NCBI GenBank assembly: GCA_030040055.1
Contig: JASHUK010000073.1
Coordinates: forward strand, 1-6,879
DNA length: 6,879 nt
From: Nitrososphaerales archaeon
GTDB lineage: Archaea > Thermoproteota > Nitrososphaeria > Nitrososphaerales > Gagatemarchaeaceae
Direction of reading: 5' to 3'
Positions 5,458-6,879 of the stretch are shown piece by piece; the first letter of the stretch is position 1, and the number at the start of each line of letters is the position of its first letter. Below the pieces are notes generated by a model. It saw only the letters and a program-made list of their open reading frames with translations, did no database searches and was not told where the DNA came from. The translations under genes and the position numbers were made by a program.

Positions 5458-6776
5458 CCAGCGCGGAGCGGATCGTCGCTGCGGCGTCGCGCCTGGCGAG
5501 CCCGGGCGCTTCCGAGGCGTCCCGTCTGGACCGGCTGTCCCGCCGGGTCCTTGAGCGGGCCAGGGCAGCAGGCTCGAAGCACCCGGAAGTGAAGGGGGCG
5601 GCGCTCGGAGGGTCCTTCGCGAAGGGGACCTGGCTTCCCGGACGGGCTGACCTCGACGTCTTTGTGAGGATTGACCCGAAGACCCCCGAGGCCAGGTTCG
5701 AGGAGGTCGGGCTGGCCGTGGGGGCGGAGGCACTCCGGGGGTACCCGTTGGGGAAGAGGTTCGCGCAGCACCCGTACACCGAGGCGGAGGTCGAAGGCGT
5801 GAAGGTCAACGTGGTCCCCTGTTACGACGTGCAGAAGGGGCACTGGAAGAGCGCGGCCGACCGCTCGCTGTTCCATCTCCGCCTGGTGAAGGCCTTCCCG
5901 GAGGCGCAAAAGGGGGAGGTCCGTCTGCTGAAGCTGTTCATGGCAGGCGTCGGGGTCTACGGGGCGGAGATCGAAGTGCAGGGGTTCAGCGGCTATGCGG
6001 CCGAGGTGATCGTGATGCAGGCGGGGACGTTCCTGTCGGCGATGCGCCGCTTCGCCGGGGTTACTGGAGCCGGAGGACCGTTCTCACTGAGGGACCCGGT
6101 CGACGAGGAGAGGGACCTCTCGACTGCGATTTCGGAGGAGAAGCTCGCGTCGATGCGCCTAGCTGCGCGGGCGTTCCTCAGGAGTCCGTCGATCGCCTAC
6201 TTCAAGGGAGTCCGAGGGAAAGAGCGTCCCGCGGTCAGGAAGAGGGTCGTCGCGGTGGCGTTCGAGCACGCCGCCCTCCCCGAAGACGCACTGTGGGGGG
6301 AGCTGAAGAAAACGCTCGCGCACCTGGTCCTCCACCTGGAAGGGGTCGGCTTCAAGGTGGCGAGGTCGCTAGCCGCCTCGGACAACTCTTCGCGCAGCGC
6401 CCTGCTCCTAATCCCCGAAGTGGACCGCCTGCCGGACATCCAGGTGCGGCTCGGCCCCACGTCTGACAGGAAGGCGGACGTCGAAGCGTTCGTCCGCTCC
6501 AACCGCCGGTCGTCGGAGCTCGTCTGGGTGGCCCCCGACGGCAGGGTGGCGGCCCTAACGAGGAGGAAGTATACCGTGCTGGAGGAGCTCCTCGCTGACC
6601 TTGCCCAAGGGAAGGCGGGCCCCTTCGGGGCTTCGAAAGAGGTCGCGGCGGGGTTGCGCAGCTCTGCGATGGTCCTGAAGGGAGGGCAGCTAGAGAAGAA
6701 GGCGGCACGACAGGAGTGGCTGGGACGTGGAATGAGACAGATTGTCAGCGACACCCTCGGAACGCGTCCCGGTTGA
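5454..6776 (+). CDS. cca: CCA-adding enzyme (archaeal class I tRNA nucleotidyltransferase)
   Basis: The archaeal enzyme adds or repairs the 3'-terminal CCA of tRNA from CTP and ATP without a nucleic acid template. The protein is 440 residues, the usual length. The nucleotidyltransferase head shows LGGSFAKGTWLPGR (51-64) and DLD (66-68), which match the GS(Y/F)A...TWL and metal-binding DxD/ExD; then QHPYTEAEV, VNVVPCYDV (118-126), KSAADRS (132-138), a neck EVRLLKLFM (155-163), and YGAEIEVQGFSGYAAEV (169-185), all class I signatures. At the site of the third metal-binding carboxylate (Asp in the V-D-V-V-P-C-Y of the Archaeoglobus enzyme, from memory), this protein has Asn119 (codon 5808-5810). 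The start is the TTG at 5454, overlapping the thpR stop by 4 nt; the open frame upstream to 5169 is a shadow of thpR. The C-terminus extends normally to the TGA. Its substrates would be products of the upstream-encoded RNase Z. Confidence 0.93.
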   Translation: MTSAERIVAAASRLASPGASEASRLDRLSRRVLERARAAGSKHPEVKGAALGGSFAKGTWLPGRADLDVFVRIDPKTPEARFEEVGLAVGAEALRGYPLGKRFAQHPYTEAEVEGVKVNVVPCYDVQKGHWKSAADRSLFHLRLVKAFPEAQKGEVRLLKLFMAGVGVYGAEIEVQGFSGYAAEVIVMQAGTFLSAMRRFAGVTGAGGPFSLRDPVDEERDLSTAISEEKLASMRLAARAFLRSPSIAYFKGVRGKERPAVRKRVVAVAFEHAALPEDALWGELKKTLAHLVLHLEGVGFKVARSLAASDNSSRSALLLIPEVDRLPDIQVRLGPTSDRKADVEAFVRSNRRSSELVWVAPDGRVAALTRRKYTVLEELLADLAQGKAGPFGASKEVAAGLRSSAMVLKGGQLEKKAARQEWLGRGMRQIVSDTLGTRPG

Positions 6777-6879
6777 GCTGCTGACGCGGGCGCCCTATGT
6801 GCACGTCCTCACATATCCAAGGACGTCGCTCCGGTCCGCGAAGTACAGGACGGGGCAGCTCAGGAGGCTGGGGGTCACA
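6742..6879 (+). CDS. N-terminus of a partial protein, possibly an archaeal Ser/Thr kinase-like protein (tentative)
   Basis: A reading frame stays open from the TTG at 6742 to the window edge, 46 codons, and continues outside. After cca ends at 6776 it is the coding-like frame, with the region's codon style, reading PYVHVLTYPR near residues 19-28 and then a basic, helical-looking segment ending LRRLGVT. A PYxxxLTYPR strand followed by a helix and LGV resembles, from memory, the N-terminal region of archaeal predicted protein kinases of the COG2112 type, but no kinase motif is inside the window, so this is a weak guess. The TTG would give a 35-nt overlap with cca; a GTG at 6799 is an alternative but would cut into the apparent strand. 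Its closeness to cca suggests the same operon. Confidence 0.4.
   Translation, partial: MSATPSERVPVELLTRAPYVHVLTYPRTSLRSAKYRTGQLRRLGVT

Noticed and set aside
1..6879. Mobile element, CRISPR array, defence system or gene-transfer signature
   Set aside because: No terminal repeats, spaced direct repeats, transposase or integrase motifs, or abrupt change in codon style were found; gene content is housekeeping.

Overview
This window reads as archaeal chromosomal DNA with a high GC content, heavy AGG/GTC/GAG codon use and densely packed core genes. Archaeal marks are an archaeal-type (class I) CCA-adding enzyme, a Trm-G10-type tRNA methyltransferase with a THUMP-like N-terminus, an archaeal-type PRPP synthetase, and the archaeal families UPF0200 and UPF0201. 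TATA-like boxes lie about 28-36 bp before the start codons of promoter-proximal genes, while an operon-internal gene (rnz) has a strong Shine-Dalgarno site. A GC-rich relative of the Nitrososphaeria/Thaumarchaeota is my best guess, but the lineage is inferred from general resemblance only and is not secure.

Layout, left to right. (1) A partial CinA-like (COG1058) gene on the minus strand runs off the left edge. It is divergent from a Nudix hydrolase gene (331-792), with one AT-rich TATA-like site placed symmetrically between them. (2) A small zinc-ribbon protein (minus, 797-1012) converges on the Nudix gene with a 4-bp gap. (3) A plus-strand operon follows: prs (PRPP synthetase), trmG10 (tRNA G10 N2-methyltransferase) and rnz (RNase Z). 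The first two overlap by 11 nt, and the second and third abut. (4) A minus-strand pair, UPF0200 P-loop kinase then UPF0201 RNA-binding protein, converges on rnz with a 16-bp tail overlap. (5) Divergent from that pair, across a palindromic TTATAA, are thpR (2',5' RNA ligase/cyclic phosphodiesterase family) and cca (tRNA nucleotidyltransferase), overlapping by 4 nt. (6) A partial reading frame enters the right edge and may be the N-terminus of an archaeal protein kinase.

Functionally most of the window concerns tRNA maturation: 3' trailer cleavage (rnz), CCA addition (cca), G10 methylation (trmG10), a 2'-5' RNA end-processing family (thpR) and a predicted exosome-associated RNA-binding protein (UPF0201). 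The left part concerns nucleotide metabolism: CinA-like and Nudix enzymes that may act on ADP-ribose or related dinucleotides, and PRPP synthetase, which would use the ribose 5-phosphate they could release.

I saw no mobile element, CRISPR array, tRNA or rRNA gene, and no stretch over 300 bases without a gene. The window looks like conserved core genome rather than an accessory island. Its main points of interest are the divergent promoters, an Asn at a position where the CCA enzyme is expected to have a catalytic Asp, and two poorly characterised families embedded among tRNA-processing genes.
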